From Corbicula japonica (taxonomy: Eukaryota; Mollusca; Bivalvia; Venerida; Cyrenidae), in contig JAZAYU010000037.1 of NCBI GenBank assembly GCA_038501625.1, positions 5,270,001 through 5,334,000 on the forward strand: DNA of 64,000 nucleotides, written 5' to 3'. The notes below the pieces were generated by a model. The model saw only the letters and a list, made by a program, of their open reading frames with translations, was not told where the DNA came from and did not search any database. Below, piece by piece: positions 31,490 through 43,245 of the stretch. Both the position numbers and the translations under genes were made by a program. Each line of letters opens with the position of its first letter. Positions within the stretch are counted from its first letter, which is position 1.

Positions 31490-33240
31490 TGCATTCTGCG
31501 TAATGTTTGACGATAGAACAAATCCATATTCTGCATATAACCGCAATTACGGAGGCTCGGATCTGTACAGTCTTCTAAGCTTGTCAAACAATCTATACAT
31601 GGAATCAGAATCTAAACCCTCGCAAACATATATGTTTATATTTAAGATATGTCCCTCTTTTAATGAAATAAATATCCGAAACGGAGACCAGCCTCGGATT
31701 TGTGTCTTACGTCTTTCGCTTTAACCTGGATTTCTTTGTTGCGGTCTCTTCTGGTATGTAGAATAATTTTCAGATCTCTTTTGTTGCGAGTAAAATGGTA
31801 TATAAAACATGAAAACTGTTCATCAACTGGCGGAGATTTAGGACGACGTAATGTTTACTTATACAAAGAATGCCATATTCTGCATATACCCGGAATTACG
31901 GAGGCTCGGATCTGTACAGTCTTCAAAGCTGGCCAAACAATCTATACATGGTTGGAACCGGAATTTAAACCTTCGAAAATATGTATGTTTATCTTTACGA
32001 TATGTCCAAATTTTAAAGACAAAAGATACCAGTAACCGAGACCAACCTCGGATTAAAGCCCTCCTTCTTTCGCTTTAACCTGGATTGCTTTGGTGCGATC
32101 TCTTCCGGCATGCTGAATAATTTTAAGATCTCGTTCTGGCGATTAAAATGGTATATAAAACATAAAAACTGTTAATAAAACGGTGGAGATTTAGGACGAC
32201 GTAACGTTTAACAATAGAACAAATCCATATTCTGCAAATAATCGCAATTACGGAGGCACGGATTTGTACTGTCTTCTAAGCTGTACAAACAATCTATATA
32301 TGGTTGGAACCAGAAATTAAACCCTCACAAACATGTATGTTTACCGTTACGATATGTCACTCTTTCCATGAAATAAATATCAGAAACCGAGACCAGCCTC
32401 GGATTCGAGCCCTACTTCTTTCGCTTTAACCTGGTTTGAATTAGTGCGGTCTCTTCAGTCCTGTAGAATAATTTTCAGATTTCTTTATTGCGAGTAAAAT
32501 GGTATATAAAACATGACAACTGTTCATGAAATGGCGGAGATTTAGTACGACGTAATGTTTACCCAGAGAAAAATTTTTCTGCATATAATCGCAATTACAG
32601 AGGCTCGGATCTGGACAGTCTTCTAAACTAGCCAAACAACCCATACATGGTTGGAACCGGAATTAAAACCTTCGAAAATATATATGTTTATCTTTACGAT
32701 ATGTCCCTATTTTAAAGAAAAAAATATATCAGAAACCGAGACCAACCTCGGATTAAAACCTTCCTTCTTTCGCTTTAACCTGGATTGCTTTGGTGCGATC
32801 TCTTCCGGCATGCTGAATAATTTTAAGATCTCGTTCTTGCGATTAAAATGGTATATAAAACATAAAAACTGTTCATAAAATGGTGGAGATTTAGGACGAC
32901 GTAACGTTTAACAATAAGACAAATCCATATTCTGCATATAATCGCAATTTCGGAGGTTCGGATCTGTACAGTCTTCTTATCTGGCCAAACAATTCATGCA
33001 TGGTTGGAACCACAATTTCAACCCTCGCAAATATGTATGCCTACCATAGTGATCTGTACCTATTTGAAATAAAAGAAAAATCAGAAATCGAGACCAGACT
33101 CGGTTTCAAGCCCCACGTTTTTTTTTATTTATTTGCATCTCTTTAGTTGAATTTCCTCAGGCCTGAAGAACAATATTAAGATCTCGTTATTGCGAGTGGA
33201 ACGGTAAAATCCCTACAAACATTCATTTCCTCGTTAAGAA
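31490..33240 (+). repeat. Loop array of ~350-bp units in a dimeric higher-order pattern
   Basis: GGAGATTTAGNACGACGTAA recurs at about 31,833, 32,184, 32,535 and 32,884. Two variants alternate. Type 1 has GCGAGTAAAATGGTATATAA with GGCGGAGATTT (31,790 and 32,490). Type 2 has GCGATTAAAATGGTATATAA with GGTGGAGATTT (32,140 and 32,840). This gives a ~700-bp higher-order unit. Small open frames repeat with it and show no domain. Confidence 0.85.
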
Positions 33241-33614
33241 ATGATCTGCTGCGTATGTGTCCACAAAATTTGCGTGACTGCGGAAAACATGCGCGACTTT
33301 TTTATACAGTTGTCAACTTTGAATACCGTTATATTTTTCTCCGAGCTTCGAGTGACAGTAACAGAACAGATTGTATTCTGTGTTGGAAGTAAATAAAGTT
33401 TGAAACATTCACTGTTTTTTTGATCGACACGCTCATATAATGTCAAGACTCCATAATTTCTAAAAGATTTTGACAATTTACTTAGTTGTTCAAAAATAAA
33501 AGCTAGTTCGTGTTGATATTTTTCGTATACACCCCTGTAATATACATAATATGCTGTACAAATAGATTTCAAGCCGTTTTTAATATAAGCATAAGTTAGA
33601 ATGCAGTTGTGATA

Positions 33615-35000
33615 AATATTAAGTTTAGGCCGATAGGCCACCAGGCTACAAAGAATTAAAAACAAATCAAAGCTAGTCTTGTTGATATTTTACTTAAATC
33701 ATCCCTGAAATGTAAATGGCATGCTGTAAAAATCGAATTAAAGTCGTTTTTAAGATAAACATAAATTATGATAAATATTAAGTTTAGGCCGCTAGGCCGC
33801 CAGGCTTCGAAATCTTAAAAAAAAAATTCAAAGCTAGTTTTTGTTGATATTTTACTTAATCATCCCTGAAATGCACATTGCATGCTGTAAAAATCGATTT
33901 CAAGCCGTTCTACAGATAAACATAAATTATGATAAATATTAAGTTTAGGCCGCTAGGCCGCCAGGCCGCCAGGCCGCTAGGCCGCCAGGCCGCTAGGCCG
34001 CCAGGCTTCGAAAACTTAAAAAAAATCAAAGCTAGTTTTTGTTGATATTTTACTTAATCATCCCTGAAATGTACATTGCATGCTGTAAAAATCGATTTCA
34101 AGCCGGTTTAAAGATAAACATAAATTATGATAAATATTAAGTTTAGACCGCCAGGCCGCTAGGCCGCCAGGCTTCGAAAACTTTAAAAAAATCAAAGCTA
34201 GTTTTTGTTGATATTTTACTTAATCATCCCTGAAATGTACATTGCATGCTGTAAAAATCGATTTCAAGCCGGTTTAAAGATAAACATAAATTATGATAAA
34301 TATTAAGTTGAGGCCGCAAGGCCAATAGGCCGCCAGGCTTCGAAAACTTAAAAAAAATCAAAGCTAGTTTTTGTTGATATTTTACTTAATCATCCCTGAA
34401 ATGTACATTGCATGCTGTAAAAATCGATTTCAAGCCGGTTTAAAGATAAACATAAATTATGATAAATATTAAGTTTAGACCGCCAGGCCGCTAGGCCGCC
34501 AGGCTTCGAAAACTTTAAAAAAATTCAAAGCTAGTTTTTGTTGATATTTTACTTAATCATCCCTGAAATGCACATTGCATGCTGTAAAAATCGATTTCAA
34601 GCCGTTTTACAGATAAACATAAATTATGATAAATATTAAGTTTATGCCGCTAGGCCGCTAGGCCGCCAGGCCGCCAGGCCGCTAGGCCGCCAGGCTTCGA
34701 AAACTTAAAAAAAATTCAAAGCTAGTTGTTGTTGATATTTTACTTAATCATCCCTGAAATGTACATTGCATGCTGTAAAAGTCGATTTCAAGCCGTTTCA
34801 AACATAAACATAAATTATGATAAATATTAAGTTTAGGCCGCCAGGCCGCTACGCCGCTAGGCCGCCAGGCTTCGAAAACTTAAAAAAAATTCAAAGCTAG
34901 TTTTTGTTGATATTTTACTTAATCATCCCTGAAATGTACATTGCATGCTGTAAAAATCGATTTCAAGCCGTTTTAAAGATAAACATAAATTATGAAATTT
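33615..35000 (-). repeat. Right-arm array of ~170-bp units (inverted)
   Basis: Reverse complements of the left-arm units. The junction CCAGGCTTCG, or a variant, occurs near 33,645, 33,804, 34,006, 34,171, 34,337, 34,504, 34,694 and 34,870. Spacings of 159-202 bp vary with the count of GGCCGCTA/GGCCGCCA octamers. The innermost unit (33,480-33,650) is the most diverged. Confidence 0.9.
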
Positions 35001-35248
35001 ACAAAAGTTAAACAATCAAACTTGGTTATTTATCGTCAACTGAAATGTAATTTACAAAGAGTACATGGAAGTGAATGTACAAATAGATTCCGAGTCGTCT
35101 CTGCAGATAAGCTAGAACTTTGATTTAAAAAATAAAAGCTAAATCATGTCGATAACTTTCTTATACACCCCTGCAATTTACATTATATCTGTAAAAATGA
35201 ATTTCAATCAGTTTTTAAGATCAACGTTAATTGCGATAAATTCAGCCA

Positions 35249-35432
35249 TCTTCACGCCGCTTGGCCGCTAGGCCGCTAACTTCACGCCGCCAGGCCGCTA
35301 GGCCGCCTTGTCGCTAACTTCACGCCGCCAGGCCGCTAGGCCGCCAGGCCGCTAACTTCACGCCGCCAGGCCGCTAGGCCGCCAGGCTGCTAACTTCACG
35401 CCGCCAGGCCGCTAGGCCGCCAGGCCGGTAAC
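35249..35432 (-). repeat. Right outer tandem block of the foldback element
   Basis: About five units combining TAACTTCACGCCGCCAGG with CCGCTAGGCCGCCAGG modules, longer than the left block by roughly one and a half units. Confidence 0.85.
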
Positions 35433-35554
35433 TTCACACATCTACCGGTTTTTCATAATCTGATGTCAAAGTCGTGTATGATAATATGTTAACTTTAATA
35501 TGTGTACCGTTGCCATTGTATGTTGACAGCTGATTATCTGGTCCGATTAGCCTT

Positions 35555-35591
35555 GATGATAATGATGATGATGATGATGATGATGATGATG
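35555..35591. repeat. (GAT)n microsatellite
   Basis: About eleven GAT/ATG triplets, nearly perfect. Confidence 0.9.
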
Positions 35592-35645
35592 TTATACAAC
35601 AATGTGCCTAAAACATGCTGCGTGCTGTATAATATCTTCTTTGTC

Positions 35646-35780
35646 TTTTGGGTATCATTTCCTCTGTTTTGAAACTGATTATTGTAATACCATGCTCTAT
35701 TTTCCTCTCTACTTTTTGGCTGTGTGGGGAGGCTGTGTCTGCTGTATGTGGTCATTCCTGATATGCATATTTAACTTTTT
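35646..35780 (+). mobile_element. Solo Penelope-like 3' tail
   Basis: Contains GAAACTGATTATTGTAATAC, CTCTCTACTTTTTGGCTGTG, and the terminus CCTGATATGCATATTTAACTTTTT, without upstream coding sequence. A more diverged second tail follows at 35,824-35,912 (CTCTCTACTTGCTTACGGTG, ATGCATATTTCACTTTTT). Confidence 0.75.
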
Positions 35781-35823
35781 TTCTTGAACTAATTGAATTT
35801 TTATAAGAACGAAATGATGAAAA

Positions 35824-35912
35824 AGACAACTTCCTTTCCTCTCTACTTGCTTACGGTGTTGGGAGTCTGGATGTGACCATTCCTGGTTTATGCATATTTC
35901 ACTTTTTTAATT
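35824..35912 (+). mobile_element. Second, diverged Penelope-like tail
   Basis: CTTTCCTCTCTACTTGCTTA, GGGAGTCTGGATGTGACC and ATGCATATTTCACTTTTT parallel the tail at 35,700-35,780. The tandem placement suggests duplication or two insertions. Confidence 0.5.
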
Positions 35913-36154
35913 AAAATATCCATAGCAACACTGTTTGTAAATTATGTTGTGGAAGCAAATGAGGATAACGAAGACGATGTGTTTTCGGAAGTATTTGCCT
36001 TTTAGTTATTTAACTGTGTTATTTAAAAAAATAACATCCACTGCCCTGGGTGAAGAAGATTTTCATAACCGGTTTACAATAACTAAACCAGAGCATGTGA
36101 CTTATATTTCAATGATTTCCGGCAGAAGATAAAGCATGATGCATTTTATGAACA

Positions 36155-36304
36155 GGGCCCAAGATCATAAAAACTAAGATTGGAGCCCAGTCTCAAATCT
36201 TAACTTTCCAATTGGCTGAAATTGCAACCAGTCCCCATATCAGCAAATCAGATGCTTGGGATTTGAGGCTGGTCTCTAGACTTAGTTAATATATGATCTT
36301 GGGC
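36155..36304. mobile_element. 150-bp MITE with GGGCCCAAGATCAT ends
   Basis: The left end GGCCCAAGATCATA is mirrored by TATGATCTTGGGC, with further internal symmetry (GAGCCCAGTCTCAAATCTTA against GGGATTTGAGGCTGGTCTC). ACAG flanks both ends (about 36,152-36,155 and 36,305-36,308), a possible 4-bp duplication. Confidence 0.55.
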
Positions 36305-36308
36305 ACAG

Positions 36309-39127
36309 CCTAAACTATCACGAGCAATTTTATGCTCAAACTCAATTTTCAACTCAATATTATTATTCAAAATCTGAGAAAATGTTGGTTATGTACTTGA
36401 AATACTTTATAAATATGAAATATTATCTTCCTATTATCATGGAATATTTCAAATAACATTAGGTTCTGCTGAGGTATTCTACAAAAAATGTTTAAGTAAA
36501 CAGCAAATTTTTTTTGCTGAGAATTTTTTTTTCTACTCAAACTGATTTATAGTAATTGTAAATCAGCATGTACGGATATACGCACTACATTTAACACAAA
36601 AAGGTTATACAAATGTTGAGCTTATTCCTAAATCATTTAATTAAGCTGTGTATCTCTTGAATTTTTCAATTCATTTTTACAGCTGGTTTCAAAACACAAC
36701 TCAGTATTGTTCGTGATATTGGGTCCAGATCTTATTGAATGGTATCCTTTTGAAAGCCTTTTTATATAGGAGATTTACCAAACGAACAACACGTTAAGTA
36801 TCTGTGTGAGGCGTTATGTTCATACGAGTTTGTTATCTTTTGTGCAACACCTTATCTTTGTGTTCAGAAAAACTTTGGTACACGGTGTATTCAGAGGACC
36901 GCGCCAACGGCCTAGAAGTAATGCTCGGTTAAAGACTACGTTTGTTCAAATGATATGATATAACATCTACTGCAACGGGTATAATTGTGAAATGTATCCG
37001 CTTATACATCGACTGTTTCTATAATGATAAAGGCATAACGCCTTCTTAAATCTGCTTTACTGTGTCAAAACAACTTGTTGATGATTAATATAGATTAAAA
37101 AGCTGTTACTCATTCGCTTCACATCCTCTGAAATTTTACCTTGAAATTCAATATCCTGTAACACACCACTACTGAGTGTCTCTATAAAAGCCATTGATTC
37201 ATAATGCTATTAATAAACACGGAAGAATTTATGAAATATCGTCTACTTACCTAACTGTATATCCCATTTTGCAAATATTCTCACTAGGGATTTACTCATA
37301 AGTATGATGAAAGACTTGTAATACTCGAATATCTTCAAATTAATCGATTCGATCAATAAAAGTCTTGATAAAACATTAACACAGTAATCGTATAATTGTA
37401 CAAGTAATTTGCTCGATTATTTGGTGAATATTTGTTGTGCAAAGAACTCTTTTAAAGCTGGTGTTGGAAACGTGCCCTCCGTGTTTTATTCACCTAACTA
37501 AGACAAATTGATACAAAAGGTATACCCGTGCGTTTAAAAATTCACAAACCAGACTTAATACATTTACGCACTGGCAGATAGAACAGCTCATCAATCTTTA
37601 ACCAAATATGTATAGTATCTCTTTCTCTAACGATATTTAATGTGCAGAAATGCAGAAAAGCAAGTAAGCCGTACACTTAAGCATTTTGAAATTCGCAAAT
37701 TACTCTTCTTTAAAAAGTCGATGTTTACAATTACAGTAACTATCAATAAATTGGTGCTGCAAAATTCATTGTTTGCTCTTAATTTCTTTCAGTATTGATT
37801 TTATTATTGGGTACTTTAAATTTTTAATGTCCTGCTCAATCAAGTTAAGGCCTAAAATAAAATATTGTTTGTTTTCCCATCCACGACCGACCCGAAAAAA
37901 TCGGCGCGACCCGAAAAATTTTATCGCCGAAACCTAAATGATATTTTTTTTATTTTGTACGAAAAACATGGAGACGAAAATTGCATTTTCTTCGAATCAT
38001 TTTGAGTACGAAACCGATCGCAAGTAAGCAGTCGGTGGTTATCAGACGCTTGGCGATTACGCATGAGAAAATAGCCGAACACAGACTTCGTAAAAGGCGT
38101 CGGAAAGGTCCGGAAGATTTTGCTTCGGTCCGGCAAAATGTCGTAAGTCCTCGGTCCGTCTTTGCGCTGACTTTAAATCTAAGGGAAGAATCTTTTTTTT
38201 TCCTTCATAAACTCCAAGCAACGGTTATTTCCCTTCGGTCAAAGTAAACTTATTTTTGATTAGGTGCCTAATTCCTGTCCAATCGCGAATTCGTTAACAT
38301 AATCTAACGGCCAGGCAATGAAAAATGGTGTGTCGGCTGTCTAGCGTTTGCAGAGGATATTCTGTGCTCAACTGTGGATATTTTACGACTCAAGAGAAAA
38401 TTCCGCCGTGAAGGCCATTCAGTACATTAAAAAATGGCATTGTTGCCAGTGTTAATTTTCATCTGACGGAAACAATAAAGTGGAAATCTAACAAAGTTTC
38501 ATGGAATGAAAGCGTGAATTCATTTTAAAGGCACGCGATAGGCAGTCGAAGTAAATTAACTTTTATAAACCGGAAGTAGCGTAATAAGTCTATGATTACA
38601 TGTACATCTCAACCATTTCTTGTTTGTTATTCTGTATCAAAAATGACCTCAGTCTAAGCAAAAACTGGTAGGTATAAGTTTTAATGGTGAACGTTAGTAT
38701 TTCGAACAAATTTACCCGAAAAATACAAACACTAAATTTTTGCAATATCTCTGTCTTTTGAATATCTCTGTCTTTTTTCGGTCCGACAAACTTTTATTTC
38801 TCATTGGGCCAAATAACCGGCAATTGTTTTGTCTTCCGCAAAGACAGGCGAACCAAGGAAACATTCTGTTTGCGTCTCCGTTTCAGTAAAAAATGGAGAC
38901 ACCACTCGTTCTTTCGTATAAAAAAGTAGATTATTACCAAAGTTGACAATGTGCGGCATTGTTGTTCAGCCTATTGGTGATAAGGAAATTGAAAGCAACC
39001 GGCTGTCCTATTGCAGCACTTAAGTGACTTAATTTGCAAAGGAGTCAGTGTGTCCAGTTTCATGATAAAAATGTTGTAACACTGAGAAGATCAGTACCTG
39101 AATATATCTCCATTAAAAAAGTAATAA
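36309..39127. other. No gene seen
   Basis: AT-rich with a more mixed patch at 37,880-38,350 and 38,780-38,900, where TCGG/CCGA words cluster (CGACCGACCCGAAAAAATCG, TTTTTTCGGTCCGACAAAC). These may be ends of another repeat. The frames at 37,921-38,247 overlap on both strands and lack a domain. Confidence 0.35.
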
Positions 39128-39921
39128 CAGAACGTTCAATATATTTGGTGCTAAATGATATATTCTATCTAACACCTGTACATTAATCACAGCAGTTCTA
39201 AAACTCACGATTTATATTTTGAAGTTTAAGCTTAACAGATTTAGTAAATTAAAGAGAAATTTACAATGAAAGAAAACAAATGGCTAAAATACCAAACAGA
39301 TGTTATTGTGTGTCTTAGTGTATCTTACATTTTAACTTGATCACGCATATCATCATTGAAACCCTTCAACCAAACGACATTGTCACCAGTTTGAGAACAT
39401 TATAAAATCATTTGCATTGAAATCACTGGAGTTTAAATTTACATATCATTTCAACAGAAATTGTCACGTTTACATAAAACATGAAAATTGCACAGGCTAT
39501 TAAAGGCAGTTTGTTCACATGATGTTATCAAACCTTTAATATTTAACTATAGTATTCTCTTTGCGCAAATGAAGCAATAATGCTCGATGTCTGAACAGCC
39601 GATGAATTACAGTAAATTTTAATTTTGACTGCAAAATTCCTCTAGAGTTTAAAATTTTATCTTGGATTTTCCAAAAATGTCATCTGAAAGCGGTCATTAC
39701 AGTAAAAATTGTTATCCTTCTCCGAAATAAAAGCAACACAATTTTTCCAACTCTTTAATCTTGCATGTCACATTCTACCTACACCGAACCCTCCTAATCC
39801 ATCATAGTAAAAGGAAATACCATCGTATTATCCTGTTTGTATCTTAACTTTGGTAAGAACCTTCTCGTCCTTATTCAAAATAAATACGGGACCGTCCTCA
39901 GTTTTGCGGACCCCACAGCTG

Positions 39922-39983
<62 letters not shown>
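39128..39983 (+). repeat. Right copy of the ~0.9-kb inverted repeat ending in (CT)n
   Basis: Plus-strand counterpart of 28,961-29,865. It begins CAGAACGTTCAATAT and ends in a ~54-bp (CT)n run at 39,930-39,983. The outer flanks of the two copies are unrelated. Confidence 0.7.
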
Positions 39984-39988
<5 letters not shown>

Positions 39989-42900
39989 CATTGTATACAC
40001 ACTGAAGAACCGTGAAGGCAAAACGCATTTGTACTATAACTGATTTTTACTAATAAAACAGCATAAACGCATTTGAATTCTTTATATATGGTAGCCCTTT
40101 TTGCAATATTATTATTTCATTATCTCAAAGTTTCAAAAACAAGCTACACACCACACAGAACAAAATGGTAAGATTGTACTTAATCTGGATGCTCGAACCC
40201 GCATTTGTAAAGAACATTTTAATCATCTTTCTTGGTTACCTGTTGAGAAAAAAAAGGGTTAACCATTTAACCTTACGTCATGTTTTAAGGTTAGGAACAA
40301 TTTGGCTCCTAATAACATGGATGAGCTTTTGTATCTCAAGACTCAGTCGATAGCTACAATACCAGGTTCAGCAATAAAGGTGGATGTGGTCTCCCTTAGG
40401 TAAAAATCTCCGGCTCAAAATCATTTTGTTCTTAAGCGTGACACTTCAGAACAGTTTACACACATTTTTAACATCAATAAAGCATCTTAATAACTTTAAA
40501 GATTTCTTAATTCTTAATCTTTTAGCAAGAATATTCCTGTTTTTTTGTTGTTGTTTTTCTTAGCGCAAAGTCGGATAATTCTGCTGTGACAGAATTTTTT
40601 TGTCGCCCTTTCGAAGAAATTGCCGTTCGTCCGTCCGTCACGAAAACTTAACTTTGGTTATAAATTTGCCATTTCTTAATATTTCTTTATCAAACTTTCA
40701 AATTATATTGCTTATGACAACACGTTCGAGATGATGCCAAATTCTTAAGGTCAAGGTCACATTTGATGGGGTTATGCCCCTTTTTGTACTTGCATTTTTA
40801 TTCCAACATAGCACCAGAGGGCGACACAAGTGTTCAACTGAACACCAATCTAGTTCAAATTAACAAAGTAGATTAAATTTTCCTTTATACTGTATACCAT
40901 ACCAATTGTGATAGTTTGATAATACCAAAGTGGTATTCATTTATTATTATTTCATTTTTACTTTTTACTGGTTTGTCTCTCTGGGTCATGCAACCAATAC
41001 AAAGGACCGCAATGGAAATAAGTGCTTGCACTTTCTTGCGTTATCATTGGTATCTGCAGCATTCCATGGTTTATCTTTGCTTCCTAACATTTTATATGAT
41101 TGTTATCAGCAATATAGCAGCGCCGTCAGCAATTTATCAGCAATACTATAGCATTATCATCATAAATATATCAAATACATTTATCCCTTGAACACAACGT
41201 TCAAAAGTAAGGCTATGTATATGTTATGTAACTATTTCTAATTTATTTCGCTGTGTCAATCTTCGGACGGCCTTTCCGAAAACCGCTCGTTTTTCTATGC
41301 AAAAACTGTAGATGAGTAATAAGGTATTTTTAACGAACGTACCAGTTGGCATTGTGTTCAAGCTAGGCGGACACATTTAAAAGGTCAACAAAATAGTTAT
41401 ACATCACAAAATGCACTCTGGAGAAAATCATTAGTCAGTTAGTTTTAGCAAAATGTGAGTTAAAAGTGCGCTAAGGCAAATGTTAAGCTATTCATTTAAG
41501 CAACAACATTATTATTCAACTTCTTGTATCGTGTTTTGAGGTATTCACCAAAGAAAAAATGAAAATAATAAAGGTAATTTTAACTAAAATCCTGCTTCTT
41601 CTTGTAGCTGAACATTGTTTTAATTCTCCACTGCATCAGATTTCTATATTTGTGGAGTGACTGATAACGCTCTGAGAACTTAATGTCATTTATATATTTC
41701 CAAATTTGTAATTTAATTACGAAAATAACTGATTTTTTTTCATTTATTAATTTCCGTCTTGACAGCAAAAAAGTCTTACCGAATCGTTTTTATTACACCC
41801 GCCCCCACCCCGGTTGCAGCGTTAATTATTCACGTGAGATAAGGTCAAAGTTGCATAGGCCGTTGACAGCTCCATGAGTCCTAGTCGGTTTTCAGTATAA
41901 ATCGTGTAAAGCTATTTGGCTTGAATTAATGAAAAAGACAATGGTGGATTTAACCATATGCTTCGCCAATTAAATTTAGTATTGTATTCAAGGCTATCTT
42001 TTTATCAATTTTGTTTCTATTTTTAAATAAATGTTGTTTTTTTCTGTTAAAGTTGTGCTATTATACGTATACTTTGATTTTAGCTTTTGGAAAATTTTCG
42101 TTCTCATTTACAAAATTGTTTCGTTCTCACAAAATTGTTTCGTTCTCACAAAATTGTTTCGTTCTCACAAAATTGTTTCGTTGAACATCCCCTACATCCA
42201 TTTGTCTTAAAGCTGATTAATATTATTTGATAAAAATGTTTAATGAGTAATTCTGTGGTTAGTTTTTAACAAATGAAAAACAAACAAAAAAGGTTAAAAC
42301 TAAGAATCTCTGAAGGGAATGACGGATTCGGATTGATCGACTTGAAAAATAGTATCGAATTTTAAAAACGTTTTCATTGAATTTAGAAAACGTTCGGTAG
42401 TTGATACTTCTCGAAACATGAAAAACTGCATTGAAAAAATCCTGTTCTATTCCTTATTCAACCATTTGAGAAAATATTTTCTGGACGAATTATGGGTCAA
42501 ATATATTATTACTATTTATCATGCACCCTAATGCTAAATCTCCTATACCCGCCGGGGTGATATTTGTTTCGCATATCGGTCAGCGACCCGATATTGCTTG
42601 CACCGTGTTAAGTTTACCATAAAGTCCGAGGACACCCGTCGTCCAATCCGACGAGACATCTCATCCGTAACTCCGCCCACTTAGTGACAGAACTACTTTC
42701 CGGAAGCCATTGTAACTAATGTAAACAAATATCCATAACGAAACAATTTTCCGTATTTCACTTTATTTCATAAAATTTGAAAACAAATAATGGTGTTATT
42801 GTCATTTTTTTCTAATTGGACTTTCTCCAGTAATTCGTCGTTTTTCGTCTGTTTTCTATTCCTGTAAATTCGTGGCCCGTACGATTGGTGTTGTTGGCGA

Positions 42901-43162
42901 GATGTGGATTCATTTTTTTCATGGGAAACTCTGGAAAATAAACGAGAAAAAAACACTTCATTTAAAAAAAAACAACTTTGGCTGATCTAAAAAGACATAT
43001 ATTGAAACAGGTCTGCAAAAGCAATAATAATTGTGACAGAAGAGTGACACAGATTGCTGAAAAACAAGGTTTTGTGAAATAAAATTACTGCTCCACATTT
43101 TTTTTGTGACTAAATAAAAGCGGAAGAAGAATTTAATCTGTTGTTGTAAAACCGTCAATAGA
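39984..43162. other. No gene; dispersed-repeat traces and a 19-bp tandem repeat
   Basis: At 40,600-40,860 the CGTTCGTCCGTCCGTC word and AAGGTCAAGGTCAC, with GGGGTTATGCCCC, resemble a dispersed repeat related to 54,800-55,800. I found no coding domain; the small frames (40,916-41,191 and 42,768-43,158, for example) are hydrophobic or lysine-rich by composition. Confidence 0.4.
42100..42183. repeat. 19-bp tandem repeat, about 4 copies
   Basis: CGTTCTCACAAAATTGTTT repeats without change three times, preceded by a variant (CGTTCTCATTTACAAAATTG). Confidence 0.9.
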
Positions 43163-43245
43163 GGATAACAAGGTTACTGTCTTGCGATATAAGTGTTATC
43201 AGTCGAGGCCGAAATCGGGAGCGGAAGGGCGAGACTCTGCCGAGA
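43163..43245 (+). mobile_element. Half copy of the palindromic MITE at 45,738
   Basis: GGTTACTGTCTTGCGATATA and AGTGTTATCAG are followed by CGAGGCCGAAATCGGGAGCG, the same order as the left arm of the 45,738 palindrome. The right arm is missing. A weaker match (AGGTTACTGTTTTGTGATAT) lies at 44,075. Confidence 0.6.

Larger units (their letters stand above)
30046..35443. mobile_element. Foldback-type element, 5.4 kb, 9-bp target duplication
   Basis: The left end AGACGTGTGAAGTTAGCGG and the right end (reverse complement AGATGTGTGAAGTTACCGG) are inverted. ACCGGTTTT lies directly outside both (30,037-30,045 and 35,444-35,452). Each arm has (1) short tandem GC-rich units with GTGAAGTTAGC, (2) a ~240-bp single-copy arm (30,181-30,423 against 35,000-35,248), and (3) an array of ~150-200-bp units. 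The loop holds a ~350-bp tandem array. The structure matches foldback elements, which have long inverted repeats made of nested sub-repeats. A 9-bp duplication is typical of Mutator-like elements. No transposase frame was found, so it is non-autonomous. Confidence 0.85.

Noticed and set aside
31851..32078. Recurrent 75-110-codon frames in the loop satellite as a gene family
   Set aside because: They recur with the ~350-bp period, shift frame between units and show no domain.
31790..33240. Loop satellite as a tandem snRNA or 5S rRNA cluster
   Set aside because: I could not find U1, U2, U6 or 5S consensus stretches or pol III boxes in the unit.
30424..35000. Regularly spaced repeats resembling a CRISPR array
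   Set aside because: Units are ~150-200 bp, lie in two inverted arrays and have no unique spacers. The DNA is clearly eukaryotic.
37921..38247. Opposing basic frames (71 and 88 codons)
   Set aside because: Both strands are open over a CG-containing patch. There is no domain and no splice site, so chance is the simplest explanation.
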